A stretch of 64,000 nt of DNA from positions 7,192,001 through 7,256,000 of the forward strand of contig CM055611.1 of the NCBI GenBank assembly GCA_029379385.1, written 5' to 3'. Both the position numbers and the translations under genes were made by a program. Source of the stretch: Quillaja saponaria (taxonomy: Eukaryota; Streptophyta; Magnoliopsida; Fabales; Quillajaceae). Shown piece by piece: positions 1 through 12,314 of the stretch. The notes beneath the pieces were generated by a model. It was not told the DNA's origin. It ran no database searches and was given only the letters and a program-made list of their open reading frames with translations. Each line of letters opens with the position of its first letter. Position 1 is the first letter of the stretch.

Positions 1-833
1 AGCTACATGGAACACTTGAAACCATTGTATATGACAGGGATAAGGTGTTTATAAGTCACTTTTGGAAAGAATTGATGAAGAGGTTGGGAATCACGATTAA
101 TATGTCAACTGCATATCACCCTAAATCTAATGGGCAAACTGAAATGCTTAACATTATGTTTGGAAACTTACCTTAGGTGTATGATAGCAAATAAGCTTAG
201 AAATTGGGTTAAATTGTTGCATATGGCTGAATATTGGTATAACACTAATTTTCATTCAGCAGCTTAGTCTACTCCTTATGAGATTTTGTATAGACAAGCC
301 CTTCCAGTACACCTGCCATATATCACAGGGGACTCTCTAAATGAGTTGGTTGACAGGTCTTTGATTGTAAGAGAGGTTGCTATCAAGTTGCTTAAATACC
401 ACTTGTAGAGGGCTCAGGACAGAATGAAGGTACAAGCAAATAAAGGTAGGTCTTATGTGGAATTTTAGGAGGGAGATTGGGTATATCTCAAGTTGCAGCC
501 TTACAGAAAACTATTTGTGGCTCACAAGCCCTTTCACAAGTTGTCCTACAAGTATTTTGGGCCCTATCAGATTGTCAAAAGAGTAGGTAAAGTTGCTTAC
601 CAATTGGACTCTACCACCCTCTGCAAGAATTCACCCCACCTTTCATGTGTCCCAGCACAAGAAACAGATAGGTGTAGTTCTAGTTCATAATGAACTACTT
701 AACTTTGCAGATGATGGCCTGATTATTCTTCAGCCACAAGCCATCCTTGACAGGAGGTTCATTAAGAAGAATAATATGGCTCAAGTGTTAGTGCAGTGAA
801 CTCATTACTTCCAAGAAGATGCCACTTAAGTTA
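1..833 (+). pseudogene. Ty3/gypsy chromovirus integrase and chromodomain remnant
   Basis: Decayed 3' end of a gypsy polyprotein, entering from the left edge. Frame 3 reads the last part of the integrase core (DRDKVF, then [11 protein letters not shown], which supplies the last acidic catalytic residue). It continues through TPYEILY and the integrase C-terminal region (GDWVYLKLQPYRK, FGPYQIVKRVGKVAYQL) to a chromodomain start (AILDRRF, QVLVQ) and, beyond a stop, QEDAT, which matches the EDATWE of chromodomains. In-frame stops occur near 174, 266, 406 and 466, and a frameshift lies near 630-660. The integrase copies new element DNA into the genome; this copy cannot. The chromodomain places it in the chromovirus branch; I do not name a lineage. 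Confidence 0.85.
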
Positions 834-907
834 ATCTGCAGTAATTTTAGCAACAAATTCCTTGAGTTTTTGACAAACACTTAAGGACAAATGTCTCTGA
901 AGAGGAG

Positions 908-1240
908 TGTATTGTTAGGCAATTTACTATTAGTAAAGGTGTTTTAGTAAGTTCTCACTCTTTTTAAGAGTGCAGATGTATTTTTATTTACAATTCTGTT
1001 ATTATGGTAATTGTCTGTTATGATAACTGGCAGTGCCTACGTGGCTAACCAACTATCACACCCTATCAGACTACTTATAGTCATTTCTTGATACTGATGG
1101 TTGTTGTTAAGTATTATTATGCAAATTTCTTCTCTCTGATTGTCTCTTCTGTCTCTTTTCTCTATCCTCTTTCTCCTTGAAATCCAATAGTAGCTAGTCA
1201 AAATACTTGGGAAAAGAAAAAGGAAAACCAATTCCCTTCA
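908..1240 (+). repeat. Putative 3' LTR of the gypsy element
   Basis: A purine-rich run (gaagaggag, 899-907), like a polypurine tract, is followed directly by TGTATTGTTAGG. The stretch ends in TTCA at 1240, giving TG...CA ends. It follows the chromodomain remnant by about 75 bases, the normal place for a 3' LTR. There is no second copy in the window to fix the borders, so the right end is a guess. Confidence 0.4.
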
Positions 1241-2663
1241 ACCATTGAAGGGACTAAAGTTTCAATCTTATTTTCTCAAAATAATGTTCCTGAGAATATG
1301 CGATAGAACAAACTAAAAGAAATAGACCACCATTAGCTATTAGAGGCACAAAGCGGTGGCTTGAAGGTCAGTAATGGCAAGATCAATGTTGTCCATCAAC
1401 GAAGGTCTGTATAGATCAAAAGGCAAGATTTTATGGAAGGAAGAGGTAATCATATAATCATCATTGATGATCTCTGATCTCAGTAGCAAATCGACCCTCA
1501 TGGTTACTTTCTAACACCTCTGAATTTGATTCCTTTATCTGGATTTTTCTAATCTTTATGCTTTTGGTTTCACCAAAAGTTCAAACACCCTAACAGAGGT
1601 TAGGGAAATGAACCATATAACTACTCTGTTATTTCAAATGTTTTTATCAATCTTTCGCTTCTATAATGGGATGCTTCAATTGTTGTTTTTGGAATTTGTA
1701 TTGATTTGTAGAAAATTTTAGCATTGCAAATTTTGTTTTTGAATTTATGCCATTAATTCTAGAAAAAAAAAAAAAAAATTTCCTTTTACTTTCAAATGAA
1801 AAGATTTCATAAAGATAGATTTAAAGGCTTGGAATTCATCTATGCAGGAAATCTATTGATTTTCATAGTTTTCTTCTCCTTCCTTCTATGTCCTGAAATT
1901 TACAGATTATTGTGGATAATGTAGAGTATAGACCTATGGAAGGGCAACAATGGAAAAGGAAGTGGGGTGTGAGAGAAAAAAAACAGGGATTTATTTTAAA
2001 AAAAGCCAAAGATTTGAGTGATAAAATGAAAAGCCAAAAAATGTAAATAATTTTATAAAAAAAATGGCGGAACCCTTTCGTGCACCAAACAACTTTCATT
2101 CATCTACATATCAGCTTCCTAATTTTAATGTAATTATCTTAATTAGTAGTTTAGAATTATTTATTTTATTTTCTAGTCCCACACAACAAGTTAAATAGTA
2201 GTAAGTATTGAGTTGTAAAATCAATCAACTTATCATTTTATCAATTAAAATTTTTATATCTTTCTTTTATTTAGAGCACTAGAATATTACTTTTCCTTAT
2301 GTGCAAGGATGGTCTAAGGATGCGCTAGAATATTACTTTTCATCTTTAGCTATATGATGAAAAAATCAAGATAGAGAGAAACTATGCACGACCAATGAAT
2401 TTGAATAAATCTCTACAAGCCTCTCTGCAATTTTGAAATCATCAAACTTCTAATGCAAAAAATAGAGAGAGACCAAAACTTTCATTCATTATCTTTTTTG
2501 CCTTTTCAAGTTCAAAGCTCTAAACTTTCAATTTCACGTGCTAGCTTTGAAATAAAGTAGTGATTCTGACAAAATCAGCATTCTTTCTTTCTGTGAGAAA
2601 TCAAGAGAAAAATTAGAGTTTAGGGTTAAGTTTGTAACATTTGTGCCGTGTTAAGTTCTAAAG
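1241..2663. other. No gene recognised
   Basis: AT-rich sequence without a convincing reading frame. A short direct repeat (ctagaatattacttttc) occurs at about 2279 and 2326. Poly-A runs occur near 1764 and 1979. Confidence 0.5.
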
Positions 2664-3428
2664 GCTAGTTTGATACGCAAGAATGACTATTCCATGTCAT
2701 GCATGATTCCTTGAAATGAACATTATTTCGTTTGGTATGTTTTTAGCCTCAAAATACTCATTCTATTATGGCTATTTTATTCCTACAAAAGTATAAGTCC
2801 TCAAACCCATCCAAGAGGTGAGATTGCTTATTTTTTACTTTTATGGAATTGGTTTAGTTTAATTAAATGATTAAAAAAATGATTCTATCATATAAAATAA
2901 ATAATTAAATAAAAAGTGAATATTAATTAAATAATAATATTATAAATAAATTAATTAATTAAATAATAAATATATTTAATTTAGTCAAATGATAAAAATA
3001 CCCTTCATATCATATTAAATAATATAAAATCAGTGTAAAATATAAAAATAAAAAATTTGTATATAAAAATAATAGTAAATCAATTCAATATTGTTAAATA
3101 ACAAAATACCCTTCATATCATAGTAAATAATATAATTATAAATAAATTAATTAATGTTAAATAAATAAATTAGTTAAATAATTCTAAACCAAAATATTAA
3201 TATTAATAAATAATAAAAATAAGAAATAATTAAATAAATATAATTAATAATAATTAATTAATTAAGAAATATATATTTCATAAATTTTGTTAAATTTTTT
3301 TATTTTATCTATTGAGGGATATTTTTTTCATTTTAGCATAATTTTTATATTATTTTATGTGTTAAAAACTGTGTAGTAAATAATAAATGGAATAGAATAA
3401 TTATTCCTCACCGACGGTATCAAACATG
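2664..3428. mobile_element. MITE-like foldback element, about 765 bp
   Basis: The left end GTTTGATAC (2668-2676) is inverted at the right as GTATCAAAC (3417-3425). Each is followed inwards by an ATTCC-rich block (gaatgactattcc on the left; ggaatagaataattattcc on the right), so the termini are longer imperfect inverted repeats. The interior is extremely AT-rich and non-coding, and contains a repeated block (acccttcatatcat at about 3000 and 3109). This matches small non-autonomous DNA transposons of plants. The target duplication is unclear, so I do not assign a superfamily. Confidence 0.55.
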
Positions 3429-6400
3429 TTATAACCCGATAACATAAAATTCGAGTTTTTAACACAATGTGTAAATTTATGTTATAAAATAAGTAAACTT
3501 AATTTATAGTTAAACATGTTATAATTAATTATCTTAGTATATCTTTAGTATACGTTTTAAAAAATTTGTGTATTTGTTGTTGTAGAGTAAGTAATACTGT
3601 GACCAAATAAATTCAAGTGAATAAATAATTAATATATATATATACATCATAAATTTAACTTTTTGACTTTGAGCGCATTTATTTTATTTATTTTATTTTA
3701 TTTTATGTCATCTTTTTCTTTCTTCCATCATCCTCACCCTCACCATCTATGTTTTCTTTTTCTATTTCTGCTAGTCGTGCCTTCTAGAGGAGGCCTTGTT
3801 TTCATTTTTTTTATTTTGCAGTGATATTTCCTCCTTGTAGCGGACCATTTGAGCCTTGCTTGTATCAAATTTCTTCATTTTTCCCCTTGCATAGCTTGGG
3901 TTGCCGTGAGAGTTGGTTGGGACAGCAATTGATAAGCCTTGGGGCCATGCCTTATTATGACTTTCTTATGTTTCCTCTCTACTGGTGGTGAAGTGTTTCC
4001 AGTTTTGGTGTTCAAAATCAGTTGGGTGGTGAATATTCTTTCTCCTTTCTTCTTATATTCATGGCAGCTTAGATTTGGAGGAGTTTGAGAGGCAGTCCCA
4101 CTTTAGCTAACAATTATTGCTTTTGTTTTTTTTTCTTTGATTTTCTTCAACTCTCTTCTGCCAAGAGCTTTGATAAGGGAAGGTCTAATTTGTGTGTTTT
4201 GTTTTGTTTCTTTAGTGCTCAATCCTGCTCCTATCACTTGAATTTCAGCCAGCGTAGGCTACTTTGGTTGCTTAAACAGTGAGAGTAAGGGTGTTGGGGG
4301 TCAGTTATGGCATTCTTAGCTTGACTTCTTCTTTTTGCCGTGTAAGTGACTTTGTTGTGAGTGTTTAGAAGCTGCCTGAGTGAGTGTGTGTAATTAATTA
4401 AAGAGTTAGATATTAGTAAGTTAATTTATGCCCTGTTTTAGCCTTGTAGTTACAAGGTTGTAGGACTAATCTCTACAACCGTGACAAGTGTTAGCATAGG
4501 TAGTCCTGGAAGCAGCTTACAGCAACAAGGTTGCCATACTTGCCGTGAGTAATGAATGGAGTGGCTCAGACCACTTTTAACTTTAAAAAGGATAATTTGT
4601 TTCTTACATGTGAAATTTGAATTTAGAATATTGATATTTGTAGCTTGAAACTAATAAGTACGAGAAAGGAGTTGTGGAGTTAAAATATGTATCTTGATAC
4701 TAGTATTGTATAAGGGGGGGTTAAAGTTAGAGAATTTAGGAGTAACTTAGGACTTGTGATTGGTGAAAATAGTGATGATATGTTTAATACAAAGTTTTGA
4801 ATTCTTTGATTAACTAAACTAATTCTTAGACTAATGCTAAAGTATAAATAACATGGGATTAATGGAATTGTATTAACTATGTTGGGATTAGTGTAGATAT
4901 AATACACGTACACATGAGATAAAAACTATTGTGCACTCAAGATGCCCTGATAAAATGCCTATGAGAAACTAGTTATAAATTATTGTGTAAAACAAGGTAG
5001 ATTTAAGTCTTGGTGGTTAGTTGTTGTAGGGATTTGAAGAAAAGGTTCTTTAACAGGAACAAAGAATGTTTGTTAATGTTATAGGTTAAGAAGTTAATGA
5101 TAGAGAGAAATGAGTTTGAACAAATGAAAGTGAGTGTGAGTTGTGAGTCGCCTAAAAGGAGTAAATTTTAAATAATTAACTGTACTAATATACACATCCA
5201 AAAAATACATATGATACTATCTAGAAAAATATACTTATCTATTAATAAATACATTAAACGAAATTTGATTTCTTTTTCATAGAGAAGGTTATGTTCAAAT
5301 AACTAAGATAAGGTCAAAGCTATTAAAATTCTGCGTTTTGTAGAATTTGATACAACTTCAAAGAATAAACTGTATTGATATATAAATAAAAAAATTACAA
5401 ATGATATACCAGTATAAAGCTACATGTGTCTAGTATTTAATAAATTTTACGAAACTGGATTTGGAATTTCCTATAGGAAGATATGATTGTTAAAGTGAAC
5501 ACTAGTTCAAACCTCAAGAGTTTCAACATCTTTAATTCACTCGCTTTTTTTAAGTTTTCTAATAGTTTCTTTATACCCTATGTATTATCAAGACATCTAA
5601 AATGTCTTTTCATTATCAACCTTACCATATAAAGTATAATTTATACCACTTGACATGCAATAGCTTAATAGAAAACTTTCATAAAGAAACCTATAGAAGT
5701 TGATATACAAACTTAGTAATTGAAAGGTTATAATCATAACATTTATAAACTAAGTATTATTTGTAAATATGAATTTCAGTTCTGGATCCTAATGTAGACC
5801 TGATGAGATATGTGAGCACTAGTGTAAGTGACGAACGAAATTGGTTAAAGGTGAGTGGCTAATTGTTGCCTTTGGGGGCTAGATTATTATGTGTAATTGT
5901 ATGTGTATTTAAATAAATGTGCAAGTGCAATGTTTTAGTGAGTTATTTGAATTATGTTTGTTTGAAATTATTTGTTGTTGATAAGGGACAACAAATTGAA
6001 ATTTTTCTGAGAAATGATTTTTATTTCTGAAACTGAGATCCAAGTGTATCTAGGATATGTTGATTTGAAATTTTGAGATATTCTGATTCTGAGAAATATT
6101 TTAAAAATTTTGAGTACTCAACCCTGGTGAGATGGATTATGTATGAAGATTAATCTATTATGCATGAGTGTAAATGCTTTATAGGGGGTGATACTATTGT
6201 GCTGGGCTAAGTTACTCGTTGGCCCTTTGTTGGCTTTGTATGTTATAATTGCTTTGATTAATTTGTGATCCTATGAGTCATGAAGTTGTGAATTTATGAC
6301 AAATACCAATGTGTACGTATAATTTTGAATGAAGACATGAACATTGACATATGATGTTAATTGATTATATATGTTATATATTTGTAATGAGTGATGCTAG

Positions 6401-6891
6401 TATTCTTTGAGTACGATTTTTCACTCATGAAATCCATAGAACTCATCTTTCTCGTGGATTTTTTTTAGTAACAGGAGTTCGGTATTTTTTTTTTACTCAT
6501 GACCTACCGGCAGAACATGACAAGATATTTTCCAAGATCTCATACTTGAAGTCAAGGATGAAACTTTGCAGTCACACTAAAACTGTGGGATGTCTAATTT
6601 TGTATGATGTAATAGTCTAGTTATTTATCTTTGTGTTGTTGTGTGAAATCAGGACACATGTGTTTGTATTTTGAGACATGTTCCATATTACAGGAAATCT
6701 CTGCCGAAATTTGCAGTAAATTGTTATTTGTGAAAATAAACTTTTACAGTAAACTTTTGTTTTATAGAAATTATTTTTATTCTTTAGTTAGGTCAAGAGT
6801 TGTATTTGTTACTTTGTTCTGAAGTCAGGGTTACGGAGGTTTAGTTATTCAATCTTCCGGCCAATCATACCTCCGTAAAGGGTGTGATAAA
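3429..6891 (+). repeat. Solo-LTR-like dispersed repeat, copy A
   Basis: Several blocks match copy B (40823-43829) in the same order and orientation: about 4930-5035 to 41215-41325, 5700-5950 to 42555-42840, 5975-6130 to 42860-43005, and 6860-6885 to 43795-43825. The shared right end runs ccggccaatcat...gggtgtga, typical of plant gypsy LTRs that end in GGGTGTGACA. No gag or pol lies next to it, so it is best read as a solo LTR or truncated LTR. Homology is clear only from about 4900 rightwards; the left border and 3429-4900 are uncertain. Confidence 0.6.
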
Positions 6892-6892
6892 A

Positions 6893-6993
6893 TAATAGAA
6901 TGGTATGATCATTCCATTCCACTGCATTCTATTCTCATTCCCTTGCTTACTCTAATTCCACAAAAATCATTTATGTATACCAAACTAATCCTT
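6893..6993. mobile_element. Second MITE-like terminus
   Basis: The run ending gtataccaaactaatcctt, read on the minus strand, resembles the left end of the 2664-3428 element (aaggctagtttgatac). It is preceded by several attcc/gaat blocks (cattccattcc, cattctattctcattcc). It looks like one end of a related foldback element; the other end was not found. Confidence 0.4.
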
Positions 6994-7834
6994 AGTATAA
7001 TGGTTTTGCTAAGACCTATGATTCTGCTGATAGTGGATTAAACTCTCAATAGGAACTTGACAAGTGGACATAGCCAAAAGAGTTTTGGTGAACTACTATA
7101 AATTGCTGAGTAATCTCTATAACTCTTACTCTTTTTTTGTTGCTGGTTAATTTATGATTGTTTATTTGCTTCTGCGTGTTTGATTTTAAGCTAAGAAAGG
7201 TTTAACTTTTTAATTGGTCAAACTATTCACCCGCCCCTCTAATTTGTCTATTTAGACCAACAAAGTTTAAAGTTCTTTTAAAGATATACTTTATGTATAT
7301 TTATAAAATTATTAAAATATGGAGAATGACTCTTCCAAAATTTTTAAATGAAAATAATAATAGTATACATTAAATAATTTTTTGAAGCAATAAAAGTAAA
7401 GTTAAATGAAATATATATAAAAAAGAATCTCTTAATTTATTAATTATTATAATCTACATTCATCAACATATGAATTATATGATTCAAAAAGTAATATTAA
7501 CTTTTCAAATCATAATATAATCATTAATTAGAACTAATTACTGCTATTATTCAATTAGCAACATATCTTGATTTTGTAATTTGAATGATTATAATTAATT
7601 AAATTTATTTTCATTAGCAAAAAATGTTAAAATCACTTAGAAATGTTAAAAGAAGTAATTCAAATATTAGCATCAAAAGTTAGAGAAATGACGTTATACA
7701 TTATTAGCCAAAAGATAAAAGAAAAAACAATTAACACAAATCAAAGGAAGAGCAACCAACACAAATAGTACCCTTAGCCTTAGTTGTTGGTTGTCCCATT
7801 GGCCTGATTATGTGTGAGAGAGTTCATATATATC

Positions 7835-8002
7835 ATAAATATAGCACTTGTGTTCTGAAGGAATGTGACACATATAGACCGGTCTACATGTTAACTAAGG
7901 TCAAGAAATTAACCAATAGTAAATACAACACTTGCGTTCTAGTGGAATGTGACACGGATGTACTAGTCCACGTGTTAACTAAGGTCAATAAAGTAACCAA
8001 TT
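7835..8002. repeat. 84-bp tandem duplication
   Basis: Two adjacent copies begin at aaatatagcacttgtgttct (about 7837) and aaatacaacacttgcgttct (about 7921) and continue through gaatgtgacac and gttaactaaggtcaa. The period is 84 bases, a multiple of three, which gives a short open frame that is an artefact of the repeat. A single related copy (atagcacttgtgttctagg) occurs at about 55046. Confidence 0.65.
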
Positions 8003-8377
8003 AGAAATACAGATGGTTTTGTCGTTCAAGTTAATGATAAGATATACTTGAACTTAGTGATTGAATAATTTTTACAAAATCAAAGATTTGAGTTTACAAA
8101 AAATACTTGTGAGAAGAGATAATCATGAACTCTAAACGAATTTAGACTCACACTCAAAAAATATAAAAATACTCGAAAAAACTTAAAAATATATAAAGAT
8201 GATTCTCTCTGTAATTTCTTTTTCCTTTTTAGTGTGGATATCGATGCTAGTCATTGTCTATAGCCTATTACAAACTACCAAGTTTGTTCTATTTTAAAAA
8301 ACATCACATTCATATTTTTATGGTCACAACTTTATTAAAAAACAATTTATATAAATTACACTTTTTACTTTTTAAAT

Positions 8378-8751
8378 AATTATTAGTTCAATTAATAAAA
8401 ATCATTGAACATTTAATGTTAGTTCAAATTATATATTGACACAGAAGGAAGAGATTATATATTGGTTAACAATAATAATAATAAAATTGATATACAGCAA
8501 TGGTATTCTTCACAAATTCAAATTTGTGATCTTAAAACAAATGACATGATAATTCTAAATAATTTGATATAAGCATTAAACCTATTAAATAAGAAAAAAA
8601 GGATTCGAATCTAGGATTTCACAATCCTTCTCAACAATTTTGCCTTAATCAATTGAGTTAGGCTCTCATCGTTAAACTTGCATATATTAAAACATAAATA
8701 ATAAGTTAGCTACCTAAAAGAGTATAAGCAACAACTGATGTAATCTATTTT

Positions 8752-8789
<38 letters not shown>

Positions 8790-9009
8790 TATATTCCCTT
8801 ACCCTCATTAATGTCATTATCTACATGCCTAAACAACATAAAGATTTTTGTCAATTTTATCTATGAAATTTCTAACTGAATGCTACATTCTCGTAGAGAA
8901 AATGCCTCATTTTGTAAAGATTATGGGAGAATTCTAAAAACTATTTTACTTTTCATAAGTGTATATTTGTTCAAGAAATTTTTTTTTTAAAATTTAATTA
9001 ATTTCTCTA
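8378..9009 (-). pseudogene. Intron-only relic duplicate of the IPMS-like gene
   Basis: Three colinear blocks match introns of the synthase gene at 52443-60218. About 8378-8437 matches 56157-56216 (intron 4). About 8435-8880 matches 56516-57165 (intron 3), including the shared string gacacagaagg followed by aagagattatatattggt. About 8890-8990 matches 59330-59425 (intron 1; gggagaattctaaaa). Exons 2, 3 and 4, which lie between these blocks in the gene, are absent. The left junction removes exon 4 with both its splice sites. I infer an old segmental copy that has lost its coding parts; independent copies of the same small repeats at both sites remain possible. Confidence 0.6.
8600..8676 (-). repeat. 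tRNA-derived SINE-like segment
   Basis: On the minus strand the segment has a box A-like run (cctaactcaattgattaagg) followed about 30 bases on by a box B-like run (gattcgaatcc), the internal RNA polymerase III promoter layout of tRNA-derived SINEs. It lies in the part shared with intron 3 of the synthase gene (compare 56620-56690), so the insertion predates the duplication. Confidence 0.4.
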
Positions 9010-9017
9010 CTCCTAAG

Positions 9018-10135
9018 CAAGGAATTAAAATTTGTTTCGAGGTGCCGTTTCGATAAATTTGAAAATAGAAACGTTTCGGGAAACGACATAGAAACAGTAA
9101 ATTGTTTGGAAACGCATGGAAACATATAGTAAAACACATATTATAGTAAATTTCAGTATCTAATATGATTTATTTAGTATATAAATTATTTATAAATACA
9201 TACTAAGGAAAAAATCTTAATATATACATATAAATTGAAAGAAAATATCAAACTATATTCTTTATTTTATTTTATTTTATTGGGGAAGGGAGAAATAAAT
9301 TTCTGAGTAGGCTTTCAGGAGAGTGGACCCTTGACCTTAGCATATAAAAACATGCAAGAAAATATATTATGTAATATATTTAATAATTAATTGTAACAGT
9401 CAATACAATTAATCTTTTTAAAGTTTAAAAATAATTTTATTAACTCAATACAAAATATAATTTTTTTAGATTTATCTAATTTAATAGTATAATTAATAAG
9501 TAAAAATTTTATTTGCATGACTTATTTGTCCATAATATATGTAAAGAAAGTTATTAATTTTAAATAACAATCTTAGTCATAATATACCCAACCAGTTTCT
9601 TAGAATTTTTTTTTCTTTTTATTTGAATGACTAAAATAATAATTTTAGTCATAGATATTTTAAAATAAGTTAAATAGGTTAGTTAGTTATTTTTTTTAGT
9701 TGTAGGCCTTTTAAACTATTTTGTGGACCTAACAAGTAAAGCCCGCAATCAAAGCCCAACAAAATTAAAAATAACTCTACCTCCTAAACGCATGCGTTTC
9801 AGTCTTCTTCTCCAGCACGAGTCTTCTTCTCCAACACGAAGCAGAGAGCAGTCCACCGTGAAGAGAGCAGATCTGCAGTTTGCACAGCTGCCCACCAACA
9901 CAGAAAGCCAAGCCGCTATGCGAAAAAATTGCACTTCGCCATATTTAATAGAAGTTTAGATCTAAAATTTTTTAACTCTCTAGATCGATCTGTTTAAAAT
10001 GAAAATGATGAAAACGGCACCGATTCCATCGAAACTCCATGGGTATGTTTTTGTAAGTGAGTTTCGTGTCGGAAAATCTAGAAATCGAATCGATTCGCCC
10101 AAAACGGGTGAATCGACATGACTTTTTGTACCTTG
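9018..10135. mobile_element. Non-autonomous hAT element, 1118 bp
   Basis: The element starts CAAGG and ends CCTTG and is flanked by a perfect 8-bp direct repeat CTCCTAAG (9010-9017 and 10136-10143), the target-site size made by hAT transposases. Short terminal inverted repeats extend imperfectly (CAAGGAATTAAAA against CAAGGTACAAAAA). A subterminal inverted pair ggtgccgttt (9041-9050) and aaacggcacc (10012-10021) plus repeated gtttcg motifs would suit transposase binding. No transposase is encoded; small open frames near 9723-9959 show no family match I recognise. It lies at the end of the intron-relic segment. Confidence 0.85.
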
Positions 10136-10143
10136 CTCCTAAG

Positions 10144-10795
10144 TAGGACTCAATAAAGTAAAATATATAGCAGTTTTAATTCCCTCAATATATGCAATGA
10201 TAAAAAATAAAAAATAAAAAAAAATTAATTTAAAAAAACATATAATGCTAATAACTATTCAACTTCTCTTTTACTTACATTCTAATTTATTTATTTGGAA
10301 CAAATAAAAATAAATATCTCACAATTTTTTATGAAATTAATTACATAAAAATAATATTTATATTTTACTTTATTTAAAATAAAAAGAGCCCTTCAACACA
10401 TGAGTAGAGACTAATCTCTTTATATTTTTTAAAGGTCAAATTAAAAATATGTACTTTTATAGAGATTAATTCTTACAAAGGGAATATATTTACTTTCCAA
10501 GTCAATATTTGTATTTTGTTACTAATTTTTTAATTTCAATTAAAAATTAAAATTTCAAAAATATCTGGGATGCCTAAATTTAGGCCTGCTTCAATAATGC
10601 AAAGGCCTCTATAGTCATTTTCTTTTATATATTTTGAACTTAGTAAACCTTATCTCATCGGCCTTTCTCTTGCTGTGGTGTGCCTCTGGCTCTCTCGTCA
10701 TCTCACGTCTATGGAAATATCCAAGACTTAATCAATCCGACCAAAATCCATCAAACCAGAGGAAGTAGTACTAGTTTCTAAATAAATTTGGTCCT
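10144..10795. other. AT-rich stretch upstream of P450 relic
   Basis: No coding sequence is recognised. The N-terminal 200 or so residues expected upstream of the P450 fragment are not found here in any frame. Confidence 0.5.
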
Positions 10796-12176
10796 TTGGA
10801 GATGAATTTCTTAAGCAATGGTTCATCTTCCCATTTTCAAGTAGAGCTTAAGCAATGGTTTGGAGAATTAACCCTCAATGTGGTTCTCAGAATGATTTGT
10901 GGGAAGCGATTGTTTGGCATGAAGAGTCCGGAGGAAGATAAAGAAGGAAGACGGTGTCTGAGTGCTATAGAGGAACTAATGCATTTGTTGGGACAGTTTG
11001 TGCCTTCTGATGCTATTCCTGGTATTGGATGGTTGGATTTGGGTGCATATGAGAAGGCTATGAAGAAAACTTCAAAAGAGTTGGATTGTTTTTTAAGTGA
11101 GTGGTTAAAGGAGCATAAGAGGAAGAGAGCTTCAGGTCATGAGGTGGCTATAGAAGACCGAGATTTCATCGATGTGATGCTTTCAGTTCTTGACGATGCA
11201 GAACTACTTCATGGCTTTGATGCAGACACTATCATCAAAGCTACATCCCTAGTAAGTACATGCCATTACTCTATACATACACTGCACAGATGATGAATTT
11301 GTTGTTGGAGAAATTTTGCTTCTAGAATTCTTGTTATTAGTGCAATTACGATAAGAATATAACAATAAAGATAATGAAGAACTAAGTATAGTATTAATCT
11401 TGAAAGTTTGATTAGAAATTAATGCCTTTATTTGACACATGACAATACTAAGAATTTTTCTAAACAGAAAAGATTCGTTCTTCTTCTAACAAATTGTAAA
11501 TTTTGCACTTTGCAGAATATAATGGTAGGAGGCATAGATACCAGCACGGTTACCCTTGTATGGTCAATGTCGTTGTTGTTTAACAACCTTCGTGTTCTAA
11601 AAAAGGCACAAGAAGAATTGGATGTTCATGTCGGGAAAGGCAGATTTGTGAAGGAGTCGGATCTTGATAAGTTAGTCTACATCCAAGCCATAACTAAAGA
11701 AGCACTAAGATTACACCCTGCAGGACCTCTCTCGGCATGAGTTCACTGAGGACTTCACCATAGCTGGGTTTCATATCTCAAAAGGCACTAGACTAATAAC
11801 AAACTTATGGAAAATCCAAACAGACCCTAGTATTTGGACAGACCCATTGGAGTTCAAGCCAGAGAGGTTCCTCACCACTAACAAAAATGTTGAGCTTAGA
11901 GGTAACCATTATGAGTTCATTCCATTTGGAAGTGGGAGAAGAATGTGTCCAGGAATGTCATTTGGCCTTCAATGGATTCATTTTACTCTTGCTACATTTC
12001 TACACTCGTTTGAAATCTCTACCCCACAAAGTGAACAAGTTGATATGACTGAGACATTTGGATTGACAAACATGAAAACCACACCACTTCATGTTTTAGT
12101 AAAACCTAGATTGCCTTCCAAACTTTACTATAATGTGAATTGTTATTGTCCTGTTGGGTTCCTTGTAAGTGAGTAG
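10796..12176 (+). pseudogene. CYP82-like cytochrome P450, 5'-truncated and frameshifted
   Basis: Haem-thiolate mono-oxygenase family, normally anchored in the ER membrane; CYP82 members act in specialised metabolism. The first part (10796-11251) begins mid-protein: KQWFGELTLNVVLRMICGKR, then the RDFIDVMLSVLDD region. A 264-bp GT-AG intron (11252-11515) sits at the usual CYP82 place just before the I helix. The second part has the I-helix oxygen-binding motif VGGIDTST, the K-helix EALR (ExxR), PERF, and the haem loop [10 protein letters not shown] with its cysteine, ending at 12176. The N-terminal anchor and about 200 residues are missing. A deletion after HPAGPLSA (about 11738; a proline-histidine codon pair is mostly lost) shifts the frame. 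Length is about 320 codons against about 520 in the family, so it is a pseudogene. Confidence 0.9.
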
Positions 12177-12314
12177 AATACCAAATTTTGTGATGTCTGT
12201 AACCAAGTGAATATATCAAAGCAATCTCATTTGGGAGCTCGGTATGGCTTATGTCATACATATCCGGTTGTTAGATAAATAATGTTACCTCACACACTAT
12301 TAATATAAGTATTT

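Noticed and set aside
9723..9959. Open frames on both strands inside the hAT element
   Set aside because: No BED zinc finger or hAT dimerisation motifs; they overlap each other in opposite strands and look like chance.
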